Source: Geobacteraceae bacterium (lineage in GTDB: Bacteria > Desulfobacterota > Desulfuromonadia > Geobacterales > Pseudopelobacteraceae). From it: 64,000 nucleotides of DNA. This document shows positions 18,220 through 27,024 of this stretch, piece by piece. The notes beneath the pieces are model-generated. The model searched no databases. It worked only from the letters and a program-made list of their open reading frames with translations, and had not been told where the DNA came from. A program made the position numbers and the translations under genes. Location: the NCBI GenBank assembly GCA_021286935.1, contig JAJTBI010000009.1, positions 1 to 64,000 of the forward strand. Reading direction: 5' to 3'. Position 1 is the stretch's first letter. Every line of letters begins with the position of its first letter.

Positions 18220-19395
18220 TCATAGTGATTGTGCAAAAACCTGATCAAGCAGGGTCAGGCAGAGCTCCACCTCATCCTCGCTTACATTCAGGGCTGGCAT
18301 AAGGCGCAGGGTATCAGGCCTGGCTGCATTGATCAGCAGGCCAAGGTCACGGGCGGCCTCGGCAATGGCATCCCCATTAGCTGCTGGAAGTGCCAGGGCC
18401 AGCAGCAGTCCGTTACCCCGTACCTCGCCCAGGCCACGCCGTGTGGAGAGCTTCCGCAACCCATTGGCCAGTTGTGCCCCTCTCTCACGTACCTGTTCCA
18501 GAAAGCCTGGCTGCAGCATGGTTTCCAGCACAGCACAACCAACCGCAGCCATCAAGGGATTACCATTGTAGGTGCCGCCCTGGTCACCCGGCTCAAAGCA
18601 GCAGACCGCCTCTTTAGCCAGCAGGGCCGCCAGCGGCACCCCACCGCCGATCCCCTTGCCCAAAGTCATGATATCCGGCTCTATCCCGGCCTGCTGATAG
18701 GCAAACAGCGTGCCCAGCCGCCTCATGCCGGCCTGCACCTCATCAAAGATCAACAACAGCTTGTATTCATCAGCCAACTGCCGCAGGCCCTGCAAAAAGG
18801 ACTGGCTGGCCGGGATCACCCCGGCCTCTCCCTGCACCGGCTCCAGCATGATCGCCACGGTGCGCTCAGAAATTGCAGCACGCACTGCCTCCAGCTCGTT
18901 CAGGGCTACCTTGACAAAACCGGGCACCTTGGGCTCGAACAGCTCCTGCCAGTGCGGTTTGCCCGAGGCAGACATGGTTGCCAGGGTGCGGCCATGAAAG
19001 CCATTGACCATGGTAATGATCTCATAGGCGCCTGCCTTGTGCAGACTGCCCCACTTGCGCGCCAGTTTGATAGCCCCTTCATTGGCCTCTGCCCCGCTGT
19101 TGGCAAAAAACACCCGCTCAAAGCAACTGTTGGCGGTTAAGAGAACAGCCAGGCAGATGGCCTGCTGGTTGTAAAAGGCCGGACTGGGGCTGATCAGCCG
19201 GGCTGCCTGACTGCTGATGGCCTGACTGATCACGCTTGGCGCGTGTCCCAGACTGTTGACTGCCCAGCCTTGGATAAAATCAAGGTAACGCTTGCCCGTG
19301 CTGTCGGTCAGCCACGAACCCTGGCCCTCCACCATCACTATTGGTGGCCGCTTGGTAATAGTCATTAACGAATCAAATGAACTACTTTCTGACAT
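18220..19395 (-). CDS. Class III PLP aminotransferase, acetylornithine aminotransferase-like
   Basis: 391 residues from the ATG at 19395, which has AAGGAGG upstream. Signature elements are the SGAEANE motif (100-106), IFDEV with Asp218 contacting the pyridine nitrogen, and TLGKGIGGG with the Schiff-base Lys247. Overall it resembles ArgD-type acetylornithine/succinyldiaminopimelate aminotransferases, but specificity within class III cannot be fixed by eye and this may be a second copy. A strong terminator hairpin sits in its leader, suggesting transcription attenuation. Confidence 0.85.
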   Translation of the reverse strand: MSESSSFDSLMTITKRPPIVMVEGQGSWLTDSTGKRYLDFIQGWAVNSLGHAPSVISQAISSQAARLISPSPAFYNQQAICLAVLLTANSCFERVFFANSGAEANEGAIKLARKWGSLHKAGAYEIITMVNGFHGRTLATMSASGKPHWQELFEPKVPGFVKVALNELEAVRAAISERTVAIMLEPVQGEAGVIPASQSFLQGLRQLADEYKLLLIFDEVQAGMRRLGTLFAYQQAGIEPDIMTLGKGIGGGVPLAALLAKEAVCCFEPGDQGGTYNGNPLMAAVGCAVLETMLQPGFLEQVRERGAQLANGLRKLSTRRGLGEVRGNGLLLALALPAANGDAIAEAARDLGLLINAARPDTLRLMPALNVSEDEVELCLTLLDQVFAQSL

Positions 19396-19431
19396 AGTGA
19401 CTCCTCCTTGCTGTGCCGTCTTCGGAGGGGG

Positions 19432-19466
19432 AAATAAAAAAGCCCGCCTCCATGGGAGACGGGCTT
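19432..19466 (-). terminator. Intrinsic terminator in the aminotransferase leader (attenuator candidate)
   Basis: On the minus strand, a 12-bp stem (arms 19455-19466 and 19440-19451, one G-T pair, 3-nt loop) is followed by six T. It lies about 37 nt upstream of the aminotransferase start and points into the gene. A 20-codon ORF with two adjacent Arg codons (19565 down to 19503) lies just upstream and could be a leader peptide, though its ribosome site is poor. Confidence 0.7.
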
Positions 19467-19641
19467 GGGGTAATTGGTTGTGATGAATTAAACGAACGTA
19501 CCTTACTCCATTGCACCGGGCCTGGTGACACCTGCTTGCGCTATGAAGAACTGACGTCGGATCATGGGGAGAGCTTGCCTGATAATCTGCAGTCTTGTCA
19601 ATTATTTTCAGGGCAGCGAGAGCCGCCTTGCTATTTCTGTT

Positions 19642-19711
19642 AAGCAACGGCGCGGGGGCGCACAAGCGGCGCAGGTCTATCGCGCCGACTGTGTGCCGCC
19701 GAGAGTTAGAC
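19642..19711 (-). other. attC-like recombination site, putative
   Basis: Read on the minus strand, this 70-nt stretch starts with GTCTAAC, which fits the integron R'' consensus RYYYAAC. Two long GC-rich arms then pair imperfectly (19657-19672 with 19681-19700), leaving unpaired bases, and the stretch ends at a GTT (19648-19646). Length and fold fit attC sites. The terminal GTTGCTT departs from GTTRRRY, so the site may be decayed. It directly follows the AT-rich gene at 19739-20164, as in a gene cassette. Confidence 0.4.
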
Positions 19712-19738
19712 CCTTCCTTCTTTAGCAGGTAAGAAAGG

Positions 19739-20164
19739 CTATTTATGCTTGGCAAATCCTATGAGATTTTCAATAAATTTTTTGAACTCGTTCAGCAGTT
19801 CTTCTTCACTACAAATAAAGGCAGAACCATCATAAAACTTCTGGTTGTATTGGCTGTAGTCATTCCATGTTTTTTCAAATTCGCTTTTTATACTCCCTTC
19901 GAGGAATCTGGCGAATTCGATCATGACTCTATTTTGCTTGTCAAAGTTGTTGATGACTATGTGACCGGTAGTGTCCATTCCGTTGGGAAAGGCTTCAAAA
20001 ACACAAGTAAAGGACTCTCTGAAGTTTTTAGCGGCCTCGTTGTAGCCTTTTCTCATACTTTCCGCGTTGCTTCTTCTGATAGCGAGAACATGACCAAGGT
20101 AGGTGCCGAGAATAAGGCCGATGAGTCCGCCTGCTGTGAAGTTTCCGGGTTCAAAAAAGGGCAT
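19739..20164 (-). CDS. Hypothetical single-pass membrane protein, cassette-like
   Basis: 141 residues; AGGAGG lies 11 nt before the ATG. An N-terminal hydrophobic segment (about 11-28, GGLIGLILGTYLGHVLAIRR) is followed by an acidic/aromatic helical domain ending KHK. No family was recognised. Base composition is clearly more AT-rich than all neighbours, which suggests lateral acquisition. An attC-like structure follows the stop, and a GTTRRRY-type sequence (GTTAAAC, 20274-20268) lies upstream, so the gene may be the body of an integron cassette. Confidence 0.65.
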   Translation of the reverse strand: MPFFEPGNFTAGGLIGLILGTYLGHVLAIRRSNAESMRKGYNEAAKNFRESFTCVFEAFPNGMDTTGHIVINNFDKQNRVMIEFARFLEGSIKSEFEKTWNDYSQYNQKFYDGSAFICSEEELLNEFKKFIENLIGFAKHK

Positions 20165-20385
20165 GACGCCTACTACCTCCTAGACTGGATTGTCGGTGCA
20201 GATACTGTGCTATTTGGAGTCTGGTTTAGTGCTCTGTTTTTGAAGTTTCGCAGTTAATTGTATTCTGGTTTAACTCAGTATTACCCGCTTCAAATGCACA
20301 CGCGTGAACCGGTCATCCTCCCAAATGGAACATGTATCCAACTATAGCCCAATATCCCGCTGCCGCAACCGCCCGACTGCTGTTC

Positions 20386-21633
20386 TTACCTTTTATCCAA
20401 CCTGTCAACCTGCGCCAGTTGCGGAAACAGCCGTATCCAGAGCCCCACCACCAGCAGGGTGCCGATACCGCCGATCAGTACCGACGGTACGGTGCCGAAC
20501 AGGGCAGCGGTTGCGCCGGATTCAAATTCACCCAACTGGTTGGAGGTGCCAATAAACAAGGAGTTGACGGCACTGACCCGGCCACGCATCTCATCCGGGG
20601 TTTCCATCTGTACCAGGGATGAACGGATCACCACGCTGATTACATCTGCTGCACCCAGCACCACCAGGGCTGCCAAAGAGAGCCAGAAGATCCAGGAAAC
20701 CGCAAACACAAGGGTGGCAACGCCAAACAGGGCAACAGAGCGGAACATGGTACGCCCCACCCGGCGCTTGAGCGGCCTGCGGGCCAGCCAGAGCGACATG
20801 GCCAGGGCACCGATGGCCGGTGCTGAGCGCAGCAGGCCCAGACCCCAGGGGCCGGTGATCAGGATATCACGGGCATAGATCGGCAAAAGCGCGGTGGCAC
20901 CTCCCAGCAGCACCGCAAACAGATCGAGCGAGATAGCGCCCAGTACCACCGGGTGCTGTTTGATAAAGGAGATTCCGGCAAACAGGGAACGGTCTGCAAC
21001 GGCTTCCGGCCTGGTGGTTTCTGATGCGGGTTGGATGCAGGAGATCAGGATGCAGGCTGCCAGAAACAGCAGGCCAATGGTGCTGTAGACCGTGGTCACA
21101 CCGGCAGTATAGAGGATGCCGCCAATGGCCGGACCCACAATGGTGGCGGTCTGGTTGGCCGAGGCAGACAGGGCCAGGGCGCGGGGCAACTGTTCTCGGG
21201 GTACCAGACGTGGCACCAGGGCATGCATGGTGGGGTATTCAAAGGCCCGTGCGCTGCCGATCACAACCATGATGGCCAGCAGGACCTCTTTGCCAAGCAG
21301 GTTGTAGTACCCGCCAACGGCCAGTGCTACGGCTGCCAACGCCTCAACAAACTGGCAGGTACGGGCAATGGTGCGGCGATCATAGCGGTCAGCAACCTGG
21401 CCTGCCAGCAGGGTCAGCAGTACCATGGGCAGAAACTGGGCCAGCCCCACCAACCCCAGGTACCAGGCGCTGCTGGTAATAGCGTACATCTGCCAGCCCA
21501 CTGCCACCCCCAGCATTTGAAAGGCAATCGAGGAGCCCATCCTGCCAAACAGGAACAGCACCAGCGGCTTGGCCAACGAACCGGATGTCGGCATCTGTTG
21601 CTCAGGTTTTGTCATGGCTATCACGCTGCTCAT
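20386..21633 (-). CDS. MFS transporter, EntS-like group
   Basis: 415 residues from the first ATG; an alternative start is the ATG at 21615. There are twelve helices, with the loop 2-3 motif LAGQVADRYDRRTIAR and the second-half signature VQMETPDEMRGRVSAVNSLF, which is typical of the EntS/MFS_3 exporters that often release siderophores or drugs. The start lies 32 nt inside the end of the HTH-citrate synthase gene, so both are probably co-transcribed. No biosynthetic genes for a secreted compound are nearby. Confidence 0.87.
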   Translation of the reverse strand: MSSVIAMTKPEQQMPTSGSLAKPLVLFLFGRMGSSIAFQMLGVAVGWQMYAITSSAWYLGLVGLAQFLPMVLLTLLAGQVADRYDRRTIARTCQFVEALAAVALAVGGYYNLLGKEVLLAIMVVIGSARAFEYPTMHALVPRLVPREQLPRALALSASANQTATIVGPAIGGILYTAGVTTVYSTIGLLFLAACILISCIQPASETTRPEAVADRSLFAGISFIKQHPVVLGAISLDLFAVLLGGATALLPIYARDILITGPWGLGLLRSAPAIGALAMSLWLARRPLKRRVGRTMFRSVALFGVATLVFAVSWIFWLSLAALVVLGAADVISVVIRSSLVQMETPDEMRGRVSAVNSLFIGTSNQLGEFESGATAALFGTVPSVLIGGIGTLLVVGLWIRLFPQLAQVDRLDKR

Positions 21634-22816
21634 TTTCCCGGTTTGGTGTCACGCCAACATACTGCGCCCGTGGCCTGATCGGCCGGTTCTGGCTGTACTG
21701 CTCCTGGATATGCGCTATCAACCCGCTTAGCCTGCCCAGGTAAAACAGGTGGGTACCGGCCTGTTCCGACAGAGACAGCTCTTTTTCCAGCATGAGCACG
21801 GCAAAGTCAATGGTGGGGTAGGCTCCTGCCAGCAGTGTATCTGAGGCTGTAAGGGCCTGTTTGATGTAACCGCTTTGATCAGGCAGGCGCGGCAGCAAAA
21901 AGGCTGCACGGGGGTCGCGGTTGTAGAGCCGGTGGCCAAAGCCGGGAACCGGGTCGCCCCGTTTGACCCGTGATGCGATCGCCTCGTAAAGGTTGCCGCG
22001 TCCGTCTGCCTCATGCAGCAGCCCGCGAATCCGTTCGGTGTTGCCGCCATGCCGCCGCCCGAAAAAGGTATGGGTGGCTGCTGCCACAGCAGCATAGGGC
22101 GAACAACCGGCAGAGGCAGCACAGCGGGCAGTGAAGGATGCAAGGTTCAGTTCGTGGTCGGCAGTCAGGATCAGGGTGCTGTTAATCAGCGCGTGAGCAG
22201 CGCTATCAAGCTGCCATGCTGCTGCCAGATGTCCGGCAACTGGGCCGTGCGGCCATTGGCCGGTTATAATACGCAGGAAGCTGGCCATCATCAGGGCACC
22301 TGCGCCCATGGTTGTCTGGGGGGTAAAGCGGAACGCAGCAGCATCCTGGTGGTTCAGCAGGGCCAACAGCGCAAGAAACCGGTCAATCGGGGTCTCTGCC
22401 GACATACCGCTGACTCTGTTTTCAATACTCTTTTGCAACCCTGGTTCCGGCAGTGACAGGGCCGTCTCAGGCATGTCCCACAAAAGCGCAACGGTCTGTT
22501 CAAAACTTCCTGTTTCTGCCAGGTGCGGAACTGCCTGACCCCGGTAGTAGAAGGTCTCATCCCCAATCAAGGTAATTTCCGATTCCATGATGGGCGCGCC
22601 CCAATCAGTAGCGCCCTGCAGGGCCTGCGCCGGTGCCTTGTGCAGACCGCTTCTGGTGCCCAGCCGGTCAACATCAAGGGCATGGTAACGGCTTGAGCGG
22701 TGGCCGGGACTGACCGGTTCGGAGCGGATCAGCCCCCTGCTGACATAGGCATAGAGTGTGTTTTTGGAAACACCAAGCTTCTTGCTGGCTTCCTGGGCTG
22801 AATAATAGCGGGGCAT
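21602..22816 (-). CDS. Citrate synthase-family protein with N-terminal helix-turn-helix
   Basis: 404 residues from the ATG at 22816. Residues 1-55 form a MerR/excisionase-type helix-turn-helix (YYSAQEASKKLGVSKNTLYA, then VSRGLIRSEP). The rest is a citrate synthase fold with the catalytic residues in place: His221 (ADHELN), His295 (GFGHRLY) and Asp337 (IDFAVL), plus FFGRRHGGNTERI for CoA binding. Such fusions are known but poorly characterised. It may be a metabolite-sensing regulator, a (methyl)citrate synthase, or both. A palindrome at 22835-22850 lies directly upstream. Confidence 0.88.
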   Translation of the reverse strand: MPRYYSAQEASKKLGVSKNTLYAYVSRGLIRSEPVSPGHRSSRYHALDVDRLGTRSGLHKAPAQALQGATDWGAPIMESEITLIGDETFYYRGQAVPHLAETGSFEQTVALLWDMPETALSLPEPGLQKSIENRVSGMSAETPIDRFLALLALLNHQDAAAFRFTPQTTMGAGALMMASFLRIITGQWPHGPVAGHLAAAWQLDSAAHALINSTLILTADHELNLASFTARCAASAGCSPYAAVAAATHTFFGRRHGGNTERIRGLLHEADGRGNLYEAIASRVKRGDPVPGFGHRLYNRDPRAAFLLPRLPDQSGYIKQALTASDTLLAGAYPTIDFAVLMLEKELSLSEQAGTHLFYLGRLSGLIAHIQEQYSQNRPIRPRAQYVGVTPNRENEQRDSHDKT

Positions 22817-22834
22817 CCTGCACCTCACGATATG

Positions 22835-22850
22835 TTGATTGCGCTATCAA
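22835..22850. promoter_or_regulatory. Operator-like palindrome between HTH-citrate synthase and VOC genes
   Basis: TTGAT-T-GCGC-T-ATCAA is a 16-bp dyad with 7 of 8 positions symmetrical. It lies 19 nt before the HTH-citrate synthase start. On the plus strand a plausible -35/-10 pair (TTGATT, 17 nt, AATATA) for the VOC gene begins inside it. Confidence 0.5.
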
Positions 22851-22885
22851 GATTGACAATATATGCGCCCAAGCTGATGATTTGA

Positions 22886-23290
<405 letters not shown>

Positions 23291-23334
23291 CCACGATGGT
23301 GCGCCTTGAGGCAGTGCAACTGAGGGTGGCAAGG

Positions 23335-24039
23335 TTACTCGGCGTCAACAACCTTGCCGTCCATAAAGATCACCTTCAGGTCAGCATCACAGTAGAGGAA
23401 GATAGTCTTTGTCCCCAGCAGGATCTGCTTTTGCGGTGCACCAAAGGCTGCTGTCACTTGCTCCTGGGTCTGACCAAGCTTGATGGTACGGGTAGCCTTG
23501 GCAGCCTGGCGGGGTTTTGCAGCAGCACGGGCATCTTCTTCAGTGGCGAACCATGCATCAATGTCATCAAGTAGTTGCTGTGTAGTAATGCCGGTCAGAC
23601 CGTTGTCATACTGGAAACGGACCGATGCCTGTAGCGCCTGTGGTCCGCGCATGCCGGGCACCACGTAATTGGTAACGGTGTGCAGATCAAGCTGCAGGTA
23701 GTTGTCGCCGGTACTGACCCCATACAGGTACAGACGTTCGCCCGGCTTCAGGAGCCCGCTGTGAACACCACCAAGGGAGAGTGCTCCACCGCCGCTAACA
23801 ACCAGTTGGCGGTTCTGCACCACGTTGGGTTTAAACATCTTGCTGGGACGGTCTACCCGCAGCCCTTCCCGCCGTGGGGTCAGGACATCTCCAATGGTCT
23901 TGAAATTGCCCAGAAATCCGGGGATGGTGATCCGGTAGTTTGAGGTTACCGCCGAAGACAACTCGCCGGGTGTTGCAGCAGATGCCGGGGAGGCTGCAAA
24001 TACCAGGAACAACAGTAGGTAGCAGATTTGACGATACAT
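23335..24039 (-). CDS. Exported protein with C-terminal SmpA/BamE-like segment, unknown
   Basis: 234 residues with a clear signal peptide (about 1-21, ASPASA). The middle contains beta-rich stretches (RLYLYGVSTGDNYLQLDLHT). The C-terminal 60 residues (IKLGQTQEQVTAAFGAPQKQ followed by LKVIFMDGKVVD) look like the small alpha/beta unit of SmpA/OmlA-type proteins. There is no lipobox. Function is unknown; it stands alone between the VOC gene and a TauE/DUF1634 pair. Confidence 0.7.
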   Translation of the reverse strand: MYRQICYLLLFLVFAASPASAATPGELSSAVTSNYRITIPGFLGNFKTIGDVLTPRREGLRVDRPSKMFKPNVVQNRQLVVSGGGALSLGGVHSGLLKPGERLYLYGVSTGDNYLQLDLHTVTNYVVPGMRGPQALQASVRFQYDNGLTGITTQQLLDDIDAWFATEEDARAAAKPRQAAKATRTIKLGQTQEQVTAAFGAPQKQILLGTKTIFLYCDADLKVIFMDGKVVDAE

Positions 24040-24062
24040 CGGTATTCCCTTTCAATGGAGAA

Positions 24063-24386
24063 CTAACTGTGTACCCGGCCCAGATAGATACCGGCTGCCA
24101 GGGCGCAGATCACCACCAGACAGAAGCAGGCAAAGCGCCAGTCCTTTTCCCGCACAAAGATCAGCCCGGCAGTAATCACCCGCATGATCGGCGTGGCCAG
24201 CAGCGCCAGCAGACCGGCAGTGATCAGGCGGGTGGCAAGCGCCTCTTTGCCCAGCAACATAGTGCCGATACCAACGGCAATCAGCACCGCCGCAATAAAT
24301 GAGCCGATCCGCAGCAGCCGGGCCAGGGTCAGCTCAATCGGTTCATGTGGAGAGGGAATATCTGGCTCTGAGCCGTGAGTGGTCAT
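24063..24386 (-). CDS. DUF1634 membrane protein
   Basis: 107 residues with three membrane segments (about 26-46, 52-72 and 84-103). The LLRIGSFIAAVLIAVGIG and TAGLLALLATPIMRVI segments are typical of DUF1634, a family usually found beside TauE/SafE transporters. The start codon overlaps the TauE-like stop by 4 nt, supporting a two-component membrane unit. Its role is unknown; presumably it is an accessory to anion export. Confidence 0.8.
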   Translation of the reverse strand: MTTHGSEPDIPSPHEPIELTLARLLRIGSFIAAVLIAVGIGTMLLGKEALATRLITAGLLALLATPIMRVITAGLIFVREKDWRFACFCLVVICALAAGIYLGRVHS

Positions 24387-25213
24387 TTCAGCCCCCGGTA
24401 GATCATTTCAAAGGCGGTGTAGATGATGATCGGAATAAACAGCTTGCGGATGGTGGATGACTTGAGCCTGACCATCAGCTTGGCCCCCAGGATCGCCCCC
24501 AGCAGGACGCCCAGCACCACCGGCCCGGTGATCATCGGTTTGACATCACCCCGTGCAAAGTAGACCACCGCCCCGGAGGCGGCAGTAACACCGATCATGA
24601 AGTTTGAGGTGGCGGTGGAGGCCTTGAACGGTATCCGCATGATCTGGTCCATGGCCGGAACCTTGAAGATACCGGCTCCGATCCCCAACAGGCCTGCGGC
24701 AATGCCGGAAAAGTACATAATGATCAATCCCGGAATAGTTCCCGTCACCTGATAATCAATCCTTTTGCCCAGTTGGCGGTCAGTATAGGAACCTTGCAGT
24801 TGCAGCTTTTGGGAGAGCCGGTCCGGTAGTACCCCTTCCGGCAGCTCATTCTTACGGGCCTTGAACATGTTGTAGCCGGAATAGGCCAACAGCAGGCCGA
24901 ACAGGATGTACAGAAAACGCTGGTTAAGGTACCCGGCAATCAGTGCACCGCTGAGCGCGCCGGTTGAGGTGCCCATTTCCAGCCAGATGGCAACCCGGGT
25001 ATTGGTCAGCCGATCCTGCAGAAAGGCCACTGCTGCGCCGGTGGAGGTGGCAATGATCGAGACCGTTGAGGCGGCAACCGCTGTCTGCATCGGCACGTTA
25101 AACAACAGCGTCAGGACCGGTACGATGATGATCCCGCCACCCAGCCCCAGGATGGAGCCAAACACCCCGGCGGTAATCGCAATCAGAAAGATTTCAAGCG
25201 TCTGTACAAGCAT
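24383..25213 (-). CDS. TauE/SafE-family anion transporter
   Basis: 276 residues, seven or eight helices. Two half-repeats start AGVFGSILGLGGGIIIVP and AGLLGIGAGIFKVP, the hallmark of the TauE/SafE (UPF0721) family that moves sulfite, sulfoacetate or related organic anions across the inner membrane. It is coupled to a DUF1634 gene. The direction of transport and the substrate are not determinable. Confidence 0.9.
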   Translation of the reverse strand: MLVQTLEIFLIAITAGVFGSILGLGGGIIIVPVLTLLFNVPMQTAVAASTVSIIATSTGAAVAFLQDRLTNTRVAIWLEMGTSTGALSGALIAGYLNQRFLYILFGLLLAYSGYNMFKARKNELPEGVLPDRLSQKLQLQGSYTDRQLGKRIDYQVTGTIPGLIIMYFSGIAAGLLGIGAGIFKVPAMDQIMRIPFKASTATSNFMIGVTAASGAVVYFARGDVKPMITGPVVLGVLLGAILGAKLMVRLKSSTIRKLFIPIIIYTAFEMIYRGLK

Positions 25214-25246
25214 GCAGCTCCCCGGAAGGTGCAGACAAAATCAGAA

Positions 25247-26017
25247 CTACCGGACATATCCGGCCGGCTTAAAGGGAGGCACCGGACCGGTGCCACGGTC
25301 AATGCTGGTGTTGTGGCGCTGCATCGCCTTGAGGTGCTGGTTTACTTCGTGAGGGAGCAGGATTCGTTCCTTTACAAAATATTCCCCCAGCCGTGGCTGG
25401 CTGTGGTGCTGGTGTCTGACCAGAAAAGCGGCCTGTTTTGGAGACAACATGCCCAGGGCAACCGCCTTTTCACCGAACACACCGGGGATATCGGTGGCGG
25501 CACGAACTATCTGGATATCTTTGTCGTTCAACCATCCCCAGGCCTTGGCGATCTCGCCGTAGGGGGGACGCTGGTCCCGCTGCCAGCGCATGCCGCGCAC
25601 CAGATCCTGCCAGGAGATCTCAGCGGCAAAATACAAAAACTGACCAAATTTCAGTTTATAGGTTGGAAAGACGCCGCTGTAATAACGCTCGTGCTCTTTT
25701 TTTGGGATTTTTTCCACAACCGGACGCACCGGCTTGACAACCGTTGGCCGGGCATAGCTGCTGAAGGGGTTTGAGGATTTGGTTGTTGTTGGGCCGACAG
25801 TTTTTTTCTGAGCGGACTCAAGGTGTTCGATCAGGATATCCCGTGCCGAGACCAGGGAACTGACCGCCTCGCCGCAATGTTGCGCCACGCTCTGGGAAGA
25901 GTCCGGGTGAAATATGCGCACCCGGCGCCGGAAGGCTGATTTTACCTCGGCAGCGGTAACCCGCCGCAGATCAGTGGCTTCGCCAAACAATATCTTTACT
26001 GCGTCTGATGGATGCAT
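25247..26017 (-). CDS. J-domain protein
   Basis: 256 residues. The N-terminal 60 residues form a divergent J domain with the HPD motif at 37-39 (RIFHPDSS) that would stimulate a DnaK-type ATPase. The central part is Lys/Pro-rich and the C-terminal domain (about 110-245, KFGQFLYFAAEISWQDLVRG and following) is conserved-looking but not recognised; it contains FLVRHQHHSQPRLGEYF. It probably delivers a specific client to DnaK. Confidence 0.78.
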   Translation of the reverse strand: MHPSDAVKILFGEATDLRRVTAAEVKSAFRRRVRIFHPDSSQSVAQHCGEAVSSLVSARDILIEHLESAQKKTVGPTTTKSSNPFSSYARPTVVKPVRPVVEKIPKKEHERYYSGVFPTYKLKFGQFLYFAAEISWQDLVRGMRWQRDQRPPYGEIAKAWGWLNDKDIQIVRAATDIPGVFGEKAVALGMLSPKQAAFLVRHQHHSQPRLGEYFVKERILLPHEVNQHLKAMQRHNTSIDRGTGPVPPFKPAGYVR

Positions 26018-26145
26018 AGGCGCTCTTACTCCTGATCAGCAGGATTTCAGACAGCGAGAAAACTGCTATTTAAGCTATCCATTTGTACTCCGCTATCAGG
26101 CACCTGACAAGAGCTGACATTACTTTTTAGCTCCATCGGGAACCG

Positions 26146-26496
26146 TTAGCCCAGTGCTTCCCGTTCTGCCTTGCGTAGCCCCTTCAGCACCAGCCGGTAG
26201 GATGCCTCAATCATGGTCAGCAACAGCTCCTGCGGCACCGACCCATCCAGTGTCACCGTGTTCCAGTGGTTCTTGTTCATGTAGTAGCCCGGCTGGATGG
26301 CACTGAAGATACGGCGCAGTTCATCCGCCTCACCCGGATCAGATTTCAGGGTGATCCGCAGCGGTTCTTCCTGCCAGGCCACCAGGGCAAACATCTTGCC
26401 AGCCACCTTAAACACCGCCGCATCAGGGCCAAAGGGATACTCCAGCACCGCTCCCCTTTTACCCAGCAACAGACTTTCCAACGCTTTGTAGTCCAT
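26146..26496 (-). CDS. MmcQ/YjbR-family protein
   Basis: 116 residues, typical for this cytoplasmic family. It shows PFGPDAAVFKVAGKMFALV near the start, then LRITLKSDPGEADELR and the diagnostic GYYMNKNHWNTVTLDG. The family has a CyaY/DNA-binding-like fold and no settled function. The gene is monocistronic and followed by TrmO on the same strand. Confidence 0.88.
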   Translation of the reverse strand: MDYKALESLLLGKRGAVLEYPFGPDAAVFKVAGKMFALVAWQEEPLRITLKSDPGEADELRRIFSAIQPGYYMNKNHWNTVTLDGSVPQELLLTMIEASYRLVLKGLRKAEREALG

Positions 26497-26534
26497 AGCC
26501 TTAAACCTCCTCGTACGGTGTACTGCGAGCGGCT

Positions 26535-26990
26535 CTATTCCCGGCCTTCAGGTTTTTGACGCCAGGGGACTTGGGCGGTCCAGCCCGGGTTTGCATCCGG
26601 AATGGCATCGTACTGGGGAATGTACGGCTTGATGTCCAGAAGCGGTGTCTCATTCAGCATATCAACGCCTTCAACCATAAGCGTCGCGCCTTCTCTGCCG
26701 AGCAGCCTGACAATCGAAAGCCCGATGCTATTTGGACGGCAGGGGTGCCGGGAGGCGTAAATACCGTGCGGGGTCTCATCCAGAAAGGTGGGCCGGACCA
26801 GTATGATCTCGCCTGACCGGTCAAACAGGTAGAGCAGGTAGATATGGGAGAAGGTCTCGATATCTTGCAATCCTTCGGCATACTGCGGCAACAGCACAAC
26901 CCGGCCTGCGGCACCGGAGGCGTACCGGGGCTGGATCGGGCAGTCCTGCTTGGTGAGATACGGTGTATAGATCGTGCCGATGGTGTGCAT
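26535..26990 (-). CDS. trmO: tRNA (N6-threonylcarbamoyladenosine37-N6)-methyltransferase
   Basis: 151 residues, a bare TrmO/TsaA domain. The family signatures SRHPCRPNSIGLS (about 80-92) and LLDIKPYIPQYD (about 116-127) are present. TrmO uses S-adenosylmethionine to methylate t6A37 in tRNA-Thr. The longer E. coli protein carries a C-terminal extension that is missing here, as in many bacteria and archaea, so some homologues may have another role. Confidence 0.9.
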   Translation of the reverse strand: MHTIGTIYTPYLTKQDCPIQPRYASGAAGRVVLLPQYAEGLQDIETFSHIYLLYLFDRSGEIILVRPTFLDETPHGIYASRHPCRPNSIGLSIVRLLGREGATLMVEGVDMLNETPLLDIKPYIPQYDAIPDANPGWTAQVPWRQKPEGRE

Positions 26991-27024
26991 GATTTGGCCT
27001 TTTTCCGCAGAAGTGAGACATTTG

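Noticed and set aside
18229-19140. 303-codon plus-strand ORF inside the aminotransferase gene
   Set aside because: It is fully antisense to a gene with complete PLP motifs; the translation is Gln/His/Leu-rich noise.
19467-19600. T-box or known riboswitch in the aminotransferase leader
   Set aside because: I looked for the T-box antiterminator consensus and common riboswitch cores and found none; only the terminator and short ORF are supported.
19396-19755. N-terminal extension of the aminotransferase frame
   Set aside because: It would read through the terminator hairpin and the attC-like structure; the ATG at 19395 has AAGGAGG and fits family length.
19745-20257. 170-codon plus-strand ORF antisense to the AT-rich gene
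   Set aside because: The minus-strand frame has an AGGAGG site, a sensible hydrophobic segment and a normal residue pattern; the plus frame has neither a ribosome site nor plausible composition.
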